From contig JAYKKI010000137.1 in the NCBI GenBank assembly GCA_039881145.1, forward strand, positions 1,290,501 through 1,354,500: DNA of 64,000 bases. The letters are read 5' to 3'. This document shows, piece after piece, positions 23,658 to 36,390 of this stretch. The stretch comes from Druceiella hillmani. Its lineage: Eukaryota; Arthropoda; Insecta; Lepidoptera; Hepialidae. Under the pieces are notes generated by a model that ran no database searches, was not told the origin of the DNA, and saw only the letters and a list, made by a program, of their open reading frames with translations. Position 1 is the stretch's first letter. Every line of letters starts with the position of its first letter. The translations under genes were made by a program, and so were the position numbers.

Positions 23658-23758
23658 TAAAGCACAGGTTATGTGTACCGTAGTAAACAACAGCGTCGAA
23701 CTGAGTGAGGAGGGGGTCGCGTAGTCGGTTGCGCATGGCGACACGTCGCCATACCGTA
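23658..23758. repeat. GC-rich 101-bp direct repeat, copy B
   Basis: Second copy of 23327-23427. Between the copies a further GC-rich block (about 23515-23565, GTGACCCGTCGCCGCG) precedes AATAAAG at 23580. The arrangement is a 331-bp unit plus a partial second unit, as in a short tandem satellite or a small element with direct terminal repeats. Confidence 0.93.
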
Positions 23759-24284
23759 CATTCAGCTTTCTCAAACGTATGTTGAAATGTGAACTTGAAA
23801 AAATAGAATTATTTGATTTCTGTAAAATTTACGTCAATATCTTTTGTGGATTCACTACTGAGATATATGTAGGTTAGTATGCTCTATAAATGTATACAGT
23901 TTGTAGTTTTGACCTTGAACGGCTTCTAAGGAAAACCCCTAAACTGTAATGTACGGCTACGTGTGCGATCTTAAAAAAAATTCCTTCCTTACATTTTGAG
24001 GTATGGTCTCCAAAAGTAATATAAATTTTTGAAAAGGTAAATTTAATTATGTACTAGTTACATACGGATAAAGAAAATGTATTTAACCAGATATTGTTGC
24101 AATTAAAATAATTTATATTGTTTTTTTTGACATATGTTTGTGCTACTAAAACATTTTTATTAAAATATATATTACACAATTATGTATAGAAGGAAGTTTT
24201 GCATGATGATTTTAATATTATAAAAAAGGCCGGTCTTATTTAAAATTAGTAATGTAGCCGAATGGATCTAACCAAAACTCTTTA

Positions 24285-24400
24285 TAAAAATCTAAACTTC
24301 GTTATATCTCTCTGTCCGTCTGTTCGTCTATATGTCACACTGTCATAACTGTTTCAATTAAACCGATTGCATAAAAATTAAAAAAAAATTGTACTTTAAT
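24285..24400 (+). repeat. Retroelement-tail-like repeat
   Basis: AACTTCGTTATATCTC, CTGTCCGTCTGTTCGTC and TCATAACTGTTTCAATTAAACC follow one another. This order is familiar from short dispersed retroelement-derived repeats of arthropods. No coding part is attached. Confidence 0.4.
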
Positions 24401-26929
24401 TGAGATATAATTCATATGTAATAATTATAAAAAAAATTAAATATGGTCATTAACTTTCCTTAAAATAATACGCGGCGTTCATTATAAATCTGCCCCAACG
24501 CGCGCTAATAAGCGCATTTCCGAGAAGTTTTGAATTCTCGAGAAGTGTCTTAATGATTAAAACCTTAATGTGATAAATTGATTTCAAAATCTAAATCACA
24601 TACTTTGGGGTTTAATATTTTACCTGTGCTAAAAACACACTTATTTCACATATACAGGGCGGTGCATTAAAGAAATAAATATAAGGTGTTACTAATTTTT
24701 TTGTTGTTGAACTATACGAAGTATCTACTCGCAAATGTTTATGCAAATGGATTTAACATTGCAGAAACTACAATGGTGTGACGTAAAGGAAGAGGTGAAA
24801 CGACGAACGTAAAGAAGTTACGTTCTGGTTTTGTAATTTGGCTTTAGAAACTTGAAACTTATGTCGTCCACCCATAAGGATGTTGAAAAGTTAGAAATAT
24901 TTGTAAATAGTGGAAAACATTTGCCAATACTTAACCCGATATAATTAATTAACGTGTGCCTCTTTTAAGCCGAATTGCAGTATCTAGTTACAATTACAAT
25001 AAAGAATTGCTTTTTTCCTTACGCCACCATAAAAACTTAAGCGTGGCACTTTTCAAAGGCCTCTTTAAATGTTATACTAGAATATTTTTCAGCATAAAGT
25101 TATATTAATATATGTTAGGTACTCACAAAGTATAGAACAAAATAGGTGTATCATATAAATTATGACCGTATTTATACGAGAATTTTAACATTCATTTCAA
25201 GTCAGGATTTTTATTTTAGCATACTCCTTTTATCGCAAGAATTTACCTTCAGCTTGCCGAACTGTGTAATAAAATTGTTTTTATATCCAACTTTAATGTC
25301 TATGGACGTGTTTTTCTTCCGTTTACTCTCTTTATGTCTGTTTTAACGTCTCGTCTAGTTTTGCTTTACAGTTAGAATTACTGTTAAATTAATTTTAGAA
25401 TTATTTAGGGATTAGAAGAATATATTTTTTTATTCCAGCCTAGAGACATAAGTAACTTTTTTTCTGTGATGTATGCGGAGTAATTTTATATTTGCCTTGT
25501 AATTATTAATTTGTCACCTCCGTGCTTTAATGGAACCCAAGATAAGTAATAAATAATCTAAATTAATAATAAGATGTATGTCTTAATTGAAAAATATGTT
25601 TTAATATATAGTTTATGGCGGTCTATCCATTGAGCTCAATTCTGTTTTCAGTTATTCTGATATCAAAATAACGCCAGGTTTTCAAACTCTTTCCAATTAT
25701 CTATAGAGGGGTGTATCTTGAGAGCGTTGTTTACTCCATTTGTTTTGAATTTAAATAATGCAAAATATAACTAAAAAACATCTAAACGTTCAGAGTCATT
25801 TATTTCAAAAGGAATAACAGGATTCTTATAAGATCGCTCACGTACCTGTTACAGTCGATTTCCTCTGAAACCGTGCAATGCAGAAAATGTGACATATAAT
25901 GTAATTGATCAATTGATTCATACATACTTCCGACAGGCAAATTGAGTATTAAAAAAAATATTATGTTGTTCTTATGTACTTTATATATGTGGAATATATT
26001 AGAAATGAGCTAGTTATAATGAAAAAAAACATGAAAAATCAGTTTTCATAACACCTGACAAAGTACCAGGAATATTACAGCGTTTATCCTACGTTTTATA
26101 GTTCTTGATGTAATTTTATAACTAAAAGATATACTATGCAATATATTAACATGGCCAAAAATAATATTAACGTTTACATATAATTTAATTGAAACACATG
26201 GTAGCCACATAAATTTGAACTATTATATATACCTAAGTAAATAAATAACCCTCTTAGCGCAGTTCTAATCGCACTTAAATGGTTATTTTTGAAGTTATAC
26301 TTCTTTATGCACGTTATGAAAAAATGATGAGAGTGAAATTTTAAGATTCATCACACAAAAGTAACAGTATGAAGTTGCAGCGGTTGCAGTCTCGAAACAA
26401 AAGCTATTGGCACCATCGTCGCCTCTGTTCAGTGTTTTCATATTCATAGTATTTATCCACATGTTTCTAGTGTCTACATTCACACACGTGTTTTAGTTTC
26501 ATATAAGTGCGATTTATATATGTGCTGATAAATTATATTCAGTAGTGATTTAAAGTCAATATTTTGATTAATATATTTACTATTCGTAAATATTAGTGAA
26601 AAAATTGTGTTTTCAAGAATTTTTCAAGTGCTCCAATATAATTGAGGTTATCTATCCGTATGAATTATTTAATGATGCCAAAGAAGTATAACTTTTCACG
26701 CGCGTACATAAGTACACGCACCCTTTTTTTTATTGGATAACTATATAACTTGGACGCCAAGAATCTGAAGCTCTTGCTGAATAATTAACAACTATCTCTC
26801 GTTAACAAAGCAACTATTGATTACAAGATGAACGACCTTGAAATAAAAGAATAAAATATGCCATTATATCTGGAGAAATTTTCCGTAAACGAATATTTTG
26901 TGTAATGTAAATTTTATGTAAAATGATGT
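24401..26929. other. AT-rich spacer
   Basis: GC-richer words at 24495-24545 include a CGAGAA...TTCTCG hairpin. ATACAGGGCGGTGCATTAAAG at 24653 resembles the outer text of common insect dispersed repeats. No gene is supported. Confidence 0.45.
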
Positions 26930-26935
26930 CATTTT

Positions 26936-27340
26936 AACTTTTAAAAAAAAATTATTCACCGTTTAGATTTATTTGAAATTGCTCTCAAAATTTGTAAAAT
27001 CAATCAAAACGTTAAATGGAGTTAAATTAACATTTTTAAAACAAAACAAAATTATTTACTGTTTGGTTTTGATAAAAATCGTTGCCAACAATTTTACAAT
27101 TAATATCACAGGAAAAGTTATAATTTAACCACATTTAATTTTTTTCAATAACGCATCGAGCGATTTGTCGAAAAATCTATGTCAATATAAAATTATACTA
27201 TACCAACATTTGAAAAAAAGAAATATTTACTATTTAGTTTTTGTAAATATCACTCTCAAAAATTGTAATATTAACATTACAGGAAAAGTGGGTATTCCAA
27301 CTCAGTTCATTTTATTTAGAAAAACGCAAAACTTTTTTTT
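26936..27340. repeat. Degenerate tandem array, about three units
   Basis: Three diverged units share the order: an A-rich start, ATTATTTACTGTTTGG/TATTTACTATTTAG/ATTCACCGTTTAG, a TTTG...ATCxxTxxC block, an AATTxTA run and ACAGGAAAAGT. Copies are near 26936, 27033 and 27206. They are old and non-coding. Confidence 0.6.
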
Positions 27341-30300
27341 TGCAAATTCTTAAAATGACATTATATTAACAGTTTTGAAAAAGAGCAATTTGATGGAAGA
27401 AAATTATGATAATTTTTGGATTTTACTATTATATTATCTATCTTAGAAGTATAAAAAGAGCAAGAAAAATCGTATAACAAAAACTGAGAAAAACGAAAAT
27501 GCTTGGATAAATTTGTAAGTGACATATATCGAAAAAACCGCTTATCATCACTTGTCCTGTCCTAATGGATTAAAATCTTATACGATTATAGATAAAACAA
27601 CTGGCCGAATTCATTTTAATTAATCTGCTTTCAACATCGCTTCGATGCATTTATAATAGCAGGTTCATAAACTAAGTCATAATTTTTACAATTTTTTTGC
27701 GTTCCGTGCCCTATCTAAAATATTACAAATAAGCCATAGAAATTTTATATTTAAAATTAGCACAGTAACGGTACTATAATATCACATTTTTAAGAGAATT
27801 AATTTCTTCTATTATCTTCTGTTCCACATTTCACTTAAGTTATAACATTTAAAAAATGCAATTCTTCTTAGTAGGATTACATTAACTAAATCATAGTTTT
27901 TACTGTCCATTAAAAGCATTGTCATGAAAAATTGTAATGGTATAAAACGCAAAAAATTTAATAATTTTTGCGTTGATCAAATGACAATTTAAAGTTATTG
28001 TAGATAAATAATTAAGAAATTAGTGTCTAGTTTAATATTACACACATATTGTGATATGAACTACGTAATGCTAATATCGTGATACGAAAAGTGATTTAGT
28101 CTAAAAATTTATCCTTGAATGTTAGGTACAGATCCAATTTGTTTTGCACTTGGCTAGTCGTTTAGATGTTACATTCCACAAGGACATTTTTTTACATGTT
28201 ACATTCCAATAAGACGTGGTGATTAATTAAAATAATATAATAAATAACAAATGTAAAATAGAATTTTAGAAACACAAACTTTTAAAAACGCTCGAAAAGT
28301 CGCATCTGAATATTTTATTTTAGGAAAACTTAAGTTTTGTACTTAGTTTTAGAAATAATTTTGTTAATTATTTTTTTTCATTTTTAAAAATGATTTAATT
28401 ATAGAATCGATAAAATATAAATAACATCCACGAAACGGGAAAATAAAATATTTAAATATACTAAAATGTTGGTAGTATAGACTTTATCCGTATTGGTACG
28501 GAAATTTTTAATTCTCGGAAATAACGACCACTTGTTCGAACCCAAAATGATAGATTTTTTTGAACGAATAAAAAGTAAACGAACAAAAATACCCCTAAAA
28601 TAATATTAAGGGGTATCTCTCATGTTTTCGAAAATCTGTTCTCGAATATTTATTAGTTTCTTTAGATTCCGAGCTGCCTACTTGCTGATATATCGCCACT
28701 CGGCTATTCTCGGCGCATATCTAATGTGACTCTCGTCGATTCCAACAGAACTTCCATTGATTGATTGACTAAAATTTCTCTGATACGTGTGTACTAGATG
28801 GGGTAAAGATGGGACGAAGCAAAGAGAACGACATAAAATTTACGGGTAAAAATACTTTTCCCATGTATTTTATCACTTATTTTACTTAAACCAATAATGT
28901 TTAGTAAATAGAACAAAACTAAACCATTATGCTGTTCCATTTTGGCTAATTTTGAACGTTAAATTCTCATGAAATGAGTCACTAATGCATATATAAATGA
29001 TTACAATTATTTTAACAATACTTATTGATCAAAGGGCATTCTAATATCCTTCCGTCTTTAGCTAATCGAATTAATGAAATTTCCATTTCAAAAAATGATG
29101 CGTAGATTTACATAAACTAATTAATATTCGATTACTGAAAAATATATTTTTCGACAAAGATTAAAGCCAGCGTAATTTTCTTAGCATCTTTTATAAATTC
29201 CACAGTTACTTGGCGACATCACAATATCTGTCTGCGGCGTTTTATTTTATTCCCGATCTCGTTTCCTGTAATCTTTTTGCTATTAGAACGGAAAAGTCTG
29301 TCTGTACTATTTGCGATATATTCAGTGATGAATATTGATTTCTTTTTGAGTGTCAGAAAAATATTTCTAAATTCATGGATTTGAAACTCACAAAATTCCC
29401 ATTATATCAGATACAATATCGAATTCAGTATCAAAAAGCTTTGCTCGGCAATTTGCATAATCATTAATGAAATAAAACGCGATTTATCAACGGAATTACC
29501 GCTTTATAACAGTTTATATTGCTGCGTGGCCTTCATTAACTTTCAGTATAGAGTGATTAATAGAAAATAGTCCTTTGCATACTTTCAAGTTAAAATCAGC
29601 TGTATTATACGTGTCTCTAATGTAAGTAAGTTACGCCTATTTATTTGGCATCACAAATAAAATGTTAACGCGCCGCCAACTGAATTAACTATTAGAAAAC
29701 TTCCCCGGTATACATTAATAAAATTGTCCTATCCCTAATTCAATATTGGTTTATTACCCATTTAGCCTATACTTGTAAAACTATTTATTGGTTCAGTTGG
29801 CGTAAAGAAAATATAAATTTTAAAGCGTAAAATAAATTGATCGTTTTCTATTTGTTGGAAATTGGGCGATATGTAAATAAATCTGCACCGCTTTGAACGT
29901 AACAATTTTAACAACAACAAAACTTGAGCCTCATTCATATGAGTTCGGGGATGTAATAAATTTTTTTTTGTAGTTCCTAATTTATGACAATCATTATTTA
30001 AGTCGATGTGTGTTTTTTCCTGTTATTCTGAGTAAAAGTTTAATTACATTTATTATGTCACTATACCTAACAAGTTGAATAAATGATAATACCAGACTAT
30101 CTTGTAATTTTTACAATATAACTTACACGTAACTAAATGTTCGGCTAGATATATAATGAATACACGGCGCTACGTTCGGCATTTGTTTTCTCAAGCGTTA
30201 CAAAATTTAAACGTAACAGAATGATGGAGATATCGCTAAAGAAGTTTCACTTCAAGGCACGTGACATTATTAACTCATTATGAATTAGAAATAACGAGTG

Positions 30301-30788
30301 AGGAAAATAATGTAGTATTTAAAAGGCAATAAGCATTAAATTATGAGAGTAGAATTCGAATTTTCAGTCTTTTTAAACAAAAGAAAATATTATTATCAAC
30401 AAATTGTGTAATCTATCAAATTAAGTACTTTGGAAAAGATATTTTAAAATAATATTCAATATATATTTACATTTTCTTTTAGATGAATTTATATAATAAA
30501 AATGTTGATGTATTCATGCAATGAAATTTGGAAAAAATTGCAGTATAGTTATGGTAAACCCAAAAAGTTAAAAGAAAACATTTAAAAATGTATAATAATC
30601 TTTATATAATAATTTGAATACTTCATCCATTCGTCTCATGAAAATCAATTACTGTCCATCGGAACTTTGTGATTATTTGAAAATGAATGAAACAATCGTC
30701 AAACCATTAAATTAATTTAATCTGACAAAACCACATCTTAAGGATAGGTTTTTGCCAGAGAATCGTTATTTGCTTACGATGTATGCAC
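27341..30788. other. AT-rich spacer
   Basis: No gene is seen. At 28589-28616 an ATACCCCT/AGGGGTAT hairpin has 8-bp perfect arms. At 28660-28740 there is a GC-richer patch with GATATATCGCC that recurs as its complement at 38630. Confidence 0.5.
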
Positions 30789-30950
30789 AATATCGATTAT
30801 TTTCAAATTCACCTCCAATCAAATATAGAAATTTTATGATATGTTCAAAATTCAAATTTATTTATTTTACAATGTCGATTATTTTAAAATTTAACTCCTA
30901 TTAAAAACAAAAATTCTATGATATGTTAAAAATTCAAATTTACCTAATGA
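30789..30950. repeat. Imperfect 82-bp tandem duplication
   Basis: Units at 30789-30870 and 30871-30950 share TCGATTATTTT, AATTTTATGATATGTT/ATTCTATGATATGTT and AAATTCAAATTTA. Non-coding. Confidence 0.75.
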
Positions 30951-31211
30951 GACCTTTTCAAGCCAATTACAAATGATCGCAATTTTACCCAAATCTTTAA
31001 TCTTTCGTAAGGGGAATATGCATGCAATTTAAATTTAGTTAAATTTTTTTATCAATTATTTATCAATCGGAAAATCACCTAAACCATTTTTTTCTTAATT
31101 ATTTGTTTTTAATTGCATAAATCAATTAATAAGAAATACAAATTTTGAGAGAGAAATTCAAATTTATGAAACGAAAGACTGTTGGTTAGAACGAAATGTG
31201 ACGTCAGACAA

Positions 31212-31238
31212 ATGTCAACAATCTTGAATTGTTGACAT
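31212..31238. repeat. Perfect 11-bp hairpin
   Basis: ATGTCAACAAT and its complement are separated by CTTGA. It adjoins TGACGTCAGACAAATG, whose ACAAATGxCA word also appears inverted at about 34394, bracketing the decayed element between them. Confidence 0.8.
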
Positions 31239-33020
31239 ATTTATAACATTTGTAGTGTTTGATAAGGAAAAATATTGTTCTGGCAATATTTTCTTAATCT
31301 AATGTAAATTTAATATAATAAAACAGTAAGATTGCAAATTGTCTAGAAAGATAATTGAAAGTGGTTTGTGAAAGTACACTAGGATAATCGGTTGAGAATA
31401 GATGCGTTAATATTGACATAATATTTTGTTTCAAATTCAGATTTTATGCACACTGAGGTCAAAAGTATGAAGGCTGCAAGTTAATTGACTGAACTCATAA
31501 TTCGAAATCATACATCATATACGTTTCTATACATAAACAGGCTCACAGGTAGAGAGCAGTAAATACAACCTATACTATTTTAAAAACGTACTGTCTCTAT
31601 TTTATTAATTTCAATGTGATGTTATTTGGGTCCAGTAAGTTTTTTACTTTTACGTCAAATCACATTTTATATATTTTGGCTATAAAATGAAGTCATTTAA
31701 AACTCTCTTATTTAAAGTGATCTTCACAGCAACGGAAACAACATGTTGGTGATATTTTATATCTTCCTCTCATAGCCTTGGAAGGACTGAGAAGTTTGTA
31801 TTTGTATTTTTTCATCGCTCGGAACATTAAAGAACTGTTTCAAAATATCTTGACTGACTTTTTGGATATTTATTTCATCATATGTAATTTAGAAATTGGA
31901 ACAATTCCAGAAATGTTGTACGTAGAATCGGTAGATAATAGGCTATTATAAATATACCTTCAAACAGTAACATTTGCGTTCTTCACAAAGATTCCAATAC
32001 AGCTTCTATTCAGAATACTAGCTAAACTGGAAGTTTTACTTCCTAAGTAGTACATAGGAAAGAAAGTTTTAAAAGAAAGAAAGTTTATAAAGCAATATCC
32101 ATCCCCAGTTTTTAGATCATAAATACACTATTTGTGGACAGAGTTTAGTTTTATAATATTTGGTAGAAACATTTAATCTCGGTGTTAAAAGAACTGCTTG
32201 TAAATCTGCAGTGAAAACAAAAGGCTTATTGACCTTTTCCAACTCTTTTTCCGCTCTGGCTTCATTTATCTTGTCAACGTGCTCTTTATAATTTTCTCTG
32301 AAACTCGCTCTAATTTGTATCCGTTGCAAATTTTGCACACGTGATTTTTTAGTTTGAATAAAGAGATTTTATTTATTGTCAGTTGATTCGAGGAAGTTGC
32401 TATTGACTGTAGTTTTGTATTTTTAGTTGTACAATTTTCCGAATATAAATCATAAAGCTATCGTTTTGATGACATACCTGGTTTCACATATGACGGTGTT
32501 TTTCTTTTTCGGCAATAGTGTGAAAGAAAAATATAGTTATACGTGGTATATAATCTAGAAACTCTTGCAATATTTTGAGTTCTGTATGATATGGTTTTAA
32601 GGTGATAACTGCAACTTTATTGGTCTCAATTAATGTATATGGCGCTTTATTGCCCCGCTCCAAACACTAGTTTTTCCAATTAAAAATGTATTTAAAAATA
32701 AAGTTTTACAAACCATTATCATTTGGTCATCCTTTTTTAAGTAGCACCTTTATGGTGTACTTGAATTCTTGCAGTTTCTAGGTCTATTCGTACGTAGTGT
32801 ACAACTTGCACCAAACTGTCGATTTACACGTATTATTTAACTCTTTTCAGATTTTAAAATCTTTCAAACAGTAGTTATATCTCACTTTCAGTTATTAGGT
32901 GATATTTAATAGCCCCGTTTATTTTCCCTTTCATCCATATCGCTGCTTCATTACTTTCACTGACTTTCACGTTCGATTTTGTTTTCACCATAATATTTTT
33001 CTATTCTTTTTATTAGTTTT

Positions 33021-33236
33021 GCTTGCCCATTTTTCTTTATTTACTGGATACTAATTTTTTCTTTTTGGAAGAGGTTTTGTGGACTCACTGTCAGAACTAC
33101 TATATTCAACTAGCTTGGCTTGAATATCACTTGCCTATCCTGTCTTATTCACTCGACAGTGTATTTTTCTTTTTGGAAGAGGTTTTGTGGGCAACCTATC
33201 AGAACTACTGTATTCAATTAGCTTGGCTTGAATATT
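33021..33236 (-). repeat. 108-bp internal tandem duplication within the pseudogene
   Basis: Units 33021-33128 and 33129-33236 differ at scattered positions. 108 bp is 36 codons, so the repeat is in frame: each unit encodes IQAKLxEYSSSD then TKPLPKRK. A stop (TAG) now lies between the units. Confidence 0.88.
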
Positions 33237-33645
33237 AGATAATAAAGAATTATGTAGTTGTACTACTGTTGAGCATAAGAGCTCTTGTGGCATATCACAA
33301 TTGTTTTTTGAGCAATTTTCCAAAACATTATATTTCATGAAATTATATTGATCACTATCATTAATATCAAAAGCAGTTATAACTTGATTGGGATTTAATA
33401 AACCTGAAGAAAAGGAGGTTCTAATTTAAAGTTCTGAGATCTCTTCAGTTGCAATATTCTCAACTATTCGGTCATTATAGTATTGGTATATGAAGTAGAT
33501 CATGTACGAGATCGAATGGAATGAAAGCTTGGACCGGCAATTTGATATTCATTATTCTTAAAATATACATTATTGTATTCAATCACACTCTGTTGCTCTT
33601 TTTTCAGCAGAAGTTCCTACAGGAACTACTGTTGTACTATCATGC

Positions 33646-33690
33646 AGGGAAGTATCATATAATCTTGGAAAGATTGTATGATACTTCCTG
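33646..33690. repeat. Hairpin at the frameshift point of the pseudogene
   Basis: Arms 33646-33665 and 33671-33690 are near-perfect inverted complements with the loop TGGAA. The N-terminal frame (ending in SYNLSKII-stop) runs into it and the downstream frame (RLYDTSLHDS) runs out of it, so an inverted duplication may have caused the frame break. Confidence 0.8.
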
Positions 33691-34230
33691 TGTGATTTCG
33701 TCAAAACGTGGCTGTTTTTCAAGCATATACAAAACTTTTTTACCACGTGACATTGCCATTTACAACGAATGAAACAAGAAAAAGCAAAAAGCATATAATT
33801 ATTGAACAGTAAAAAGTTAAGGTAAATTTAATAGTCAGAGATTGTAGTATGTTAGTTTTAACATGTGATTAAATAGTATCACGAATTTTAAAATTGCTAT
33901 ATTAAAAATAAGTACACTAAATCACGTAGCTTAGGTAGGTGCTAACTTTGTTGCAAATTTTAGGCTATTTACGTTAAATAAAATACATATTTTTACAAAG
34001 TAATGCAAACATTTAAGACAATATATTCTTTTGCAGTAAACAATTATCTGTTTAATATTACCAAGGAAAAACATTTTAAAATATACGCCCATCCAAACTT
34101 TAAGAAAGCAAAACGATCAACCAATAATAAACTAACATATCATGGAGCAAAACGGCCAACTTGAAAACCCTAAAAAAAATATACCTTGTAACACATTACT
34201 AATTAAAATAGTAATATAAAACACTCTTAC

Positions 34231-34400
34231 CTTGTATCCGTAGTTATTGAACTTTTTAAGAGAAAATGCACTTTTAAAAATTATTTCTTAGTAATATCAC
34301 TAAAAATATGAAGCACAATGCGCACACGTCTAAGACGACGAACAAAATGGCAGTATTTAAGGAGTTAGCTGTCAAAATCGTGGCATTTGTTTCACGTGGA
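34231..34400 (-). other. Possible untranslated first exon upstream of the 33.7-kb pseudogene
   Basis: On the minus strand, GGATACAAG is followed by GTAAGAGT, a near-consensus splice donor (junction at 34231/34230). The preceding 160 bp is GC-richer (GTCGTCTTAGACGTGTGCGC near 34340) with no long ORF, as in a 5' untranslated exon. The start codon of the downstream coding remnant lies about 470 bp away on the same strand. I could not place an acceptor in between, so the link is inference. Confidence 0.3.
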
Positions 34401-36158
34401 GTTATTTGATTTTCTTGTGGCTATTTATTTAAAAACAATGAAATTAGGGAAGTTGTTATTTTTTACAAACGTGGTGAAATATCTGTAATTGAAGTATGTA
34501 TCAAAAACTAAAATTCGACAAAAAGTGGAGATAGCTCTATTACAAACCAAGGTACGTGCTTACAGAATTTTCAAAATATTAATTTCAAAAACATAGTTAT
34601 GAACAAAAATATCACTATCAGTCTCTCAACTAGTAAAACAAATTTTATTTCTATAGGCAGTCTTATATAATTTAAAATTTCTGCATACACAATTTTGAAA
34701 GTGATAGAAAATAATAAGATGATATTTTTTAATACAATGAATATAAGTTCATCTTCCTGCTTTCTTTTGAATGGTTTACTTTCGTAAAGAAGAGAAGCTG
34801 CAAAAAGTATGTTCATAAAAAAACTAAGACACGTCTTGTCAACATAATAATAGTCAGGAAAATGTTAACTAGACATAATTAATCATATAACTCGTAAGTC
34901 TCGTATTCAGCAGGCTTTATGCTTACTTTGCGAAAATGTTTTCGTCTAAATGTAGCAGATATCCGGGTTTAATTGTGGAATATAAGGAAATAGCTTGTAA
35001 TTATGGTATGAGAAACATTAATCATACATAAATAGACATATTCACATAATTATGATATTTTATCTTTGTATTCGAGGGTGATATGAAAGAAATTGATTTG
35101 TTTGCTTATCTGGATACCAACATTTTTGCGTTGATATCAAATCAAATGTTAATTTATTTATTTGCAAACGAATTTATTAAATAAAAATTTTTAGTCAAGT
35201 ACTCAATTAAACAATTACTTTTGTTAACTATAAACCATTTAAGCCAACGCTAATTTTGCCTTGGCAAAGTCGTGTACGGGCTGACTGTATATTGTTTAGG
35301 TCTTCAACTTTTGGAGTTACTGTTTTCCATTTTGCCCGTCACCATGACCCGTCTCAAGATTTTAATGATTTAATCATACGAAAAATGATTACACGTTTAG
35401 TAAATGGTACACACGCGCGCTCGCATGTACGCACGCACACACGTATATATATATATGCATTTTATATCATTCTACCTAAATCATTACACCATTATCCACT
35501 GCAACCTTTACGCAACCACTTCATTATTATTCATACATTTATATCTGTTTTATATATGGGTTTTTGTTTAACCCTCTTTAATTACAACATAAAACAACAT
35601 GACTAGCGACTATCTTGATGCTCTTTATTTTATCACTGTTTCCTTTGGAATCTGGTTCGTAACTGAAGAAATACTTTAACTCTCCGATGGTACATTGAAC
35701 GAATAACTCTAATTCAAGGGAATGAAAGTCATTACCAGATTCTGTACAAATGTCTTCAGAGCATCTTAGAACACTATGATTACATCGCTAGGAAGAGTAG
35801 TAATAAGCTCAAAAAACCTGACTATGACAAACAAATTTTAGGGATGAAAACAGAAATATATTATCTCCTGCAATTTTTCGATCAGATTCGATGCATACAA
35901 GTAACTAGTGTTTTCAATGTCATTCATATTGCTAAGGATAGAACCTGTTGGTAGAATATAGGCGTACAAGCCAGTTATACTTAGAGTTCATAGTTTTTAT
36001 TAGAGTGCAGAACCCCTCACGGAGGAGAAATAATATGTGAACACGATATGGTTACATGGCGGGATATAATCCACAAAAAATTAACTAGAGTTATCACTAT
36101 TTTAAGTAACGAGGAAAACGTTACGAGGAGAAAGATGCCTAAATATGAACGCGAACGC
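34401..36158. other. Spacer
   Basis: Short hydrophobic frames (for example minus 34571-34816) are unrecognised. A mixed CGCGCG/CACGCACACAC tract at 35410-35458 interrupts an otherwise meaningless frame at 35256-35606. Confidence 0.45.
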
Positions 36159-36390
36159 GAAGGTATTAATAGGTACTTATAATAATATGAATAGTACCCA
36201 AATAATTTTTTGAATATTATTCCATAACATTTTTACATACAATTATCGAGTAATTTTTTAGAAGTAAATAACTTGAAGGTATTAATAGGTATTTATAACA
36301 ATATGAATAGTACCCGAATAATCTTTTGGATATTACTCCATCACATTTTTATTTGTAATAATCGAGTAATTCCTTTAGAAGTAAATACTT
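36159..36390 (+). repeat. 116-bp tandem duplication
   Basis: Units 36159-36274 and 36275-36390 both start GAAGGTATTAATAGGTA and end AGAAGTAAATA(A)CTT. Identity is high with scattered substitutions. The second unit runs into an open frame (36273-36524) with no recognised domain. Confidence 0.93.

Larger units (their letters stand above)
31760..33759 (-). pseudogene. Decayed gene of a second uncharacterised insect repeat-encoded family
   Basis: The minus-strand start is ATG at 33759 (MAMSRGKKVLYMLEKQPRFD, stop at 33655). Collinear pieces follow in shifting frames: TTVVPVGTSAEKRATECD; VENIATEEISEL; LNPNQVITAFDINDSDQYNF; then IQAKLxEYSSSD...TKPLPKRK twice (33236-33050). Next come VCKTLFLNTFLIGKTSV near 32700, HVCKICNGYK near 32340, and at 32338-32117 FRENYKEHVDKINEARAEKE, FTADLQAVLLTPRLN and KYYKTKL. 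I recall this order (acidic/KPLPKRK N terminus, RVCKxFFLxTL, CxxC, TxDLQ...LPxLxxSxxYYKxKL) from abundant uncharacterised insect proteins that behave like a DNA-transposon family. The function is not established. Beyond 32117 only vague remnants continue to about 31760. Frameshifts and stops (33655, 33135, about 32320) make it a pseudogene. Confidence 0.7.

Noticed and set aside
35256..35606. 116-codon plus-strand frame
   Set aside because: Its His/Arg/Thr-rich middle is a translated CA/CG repeat tract and no domain is visible.
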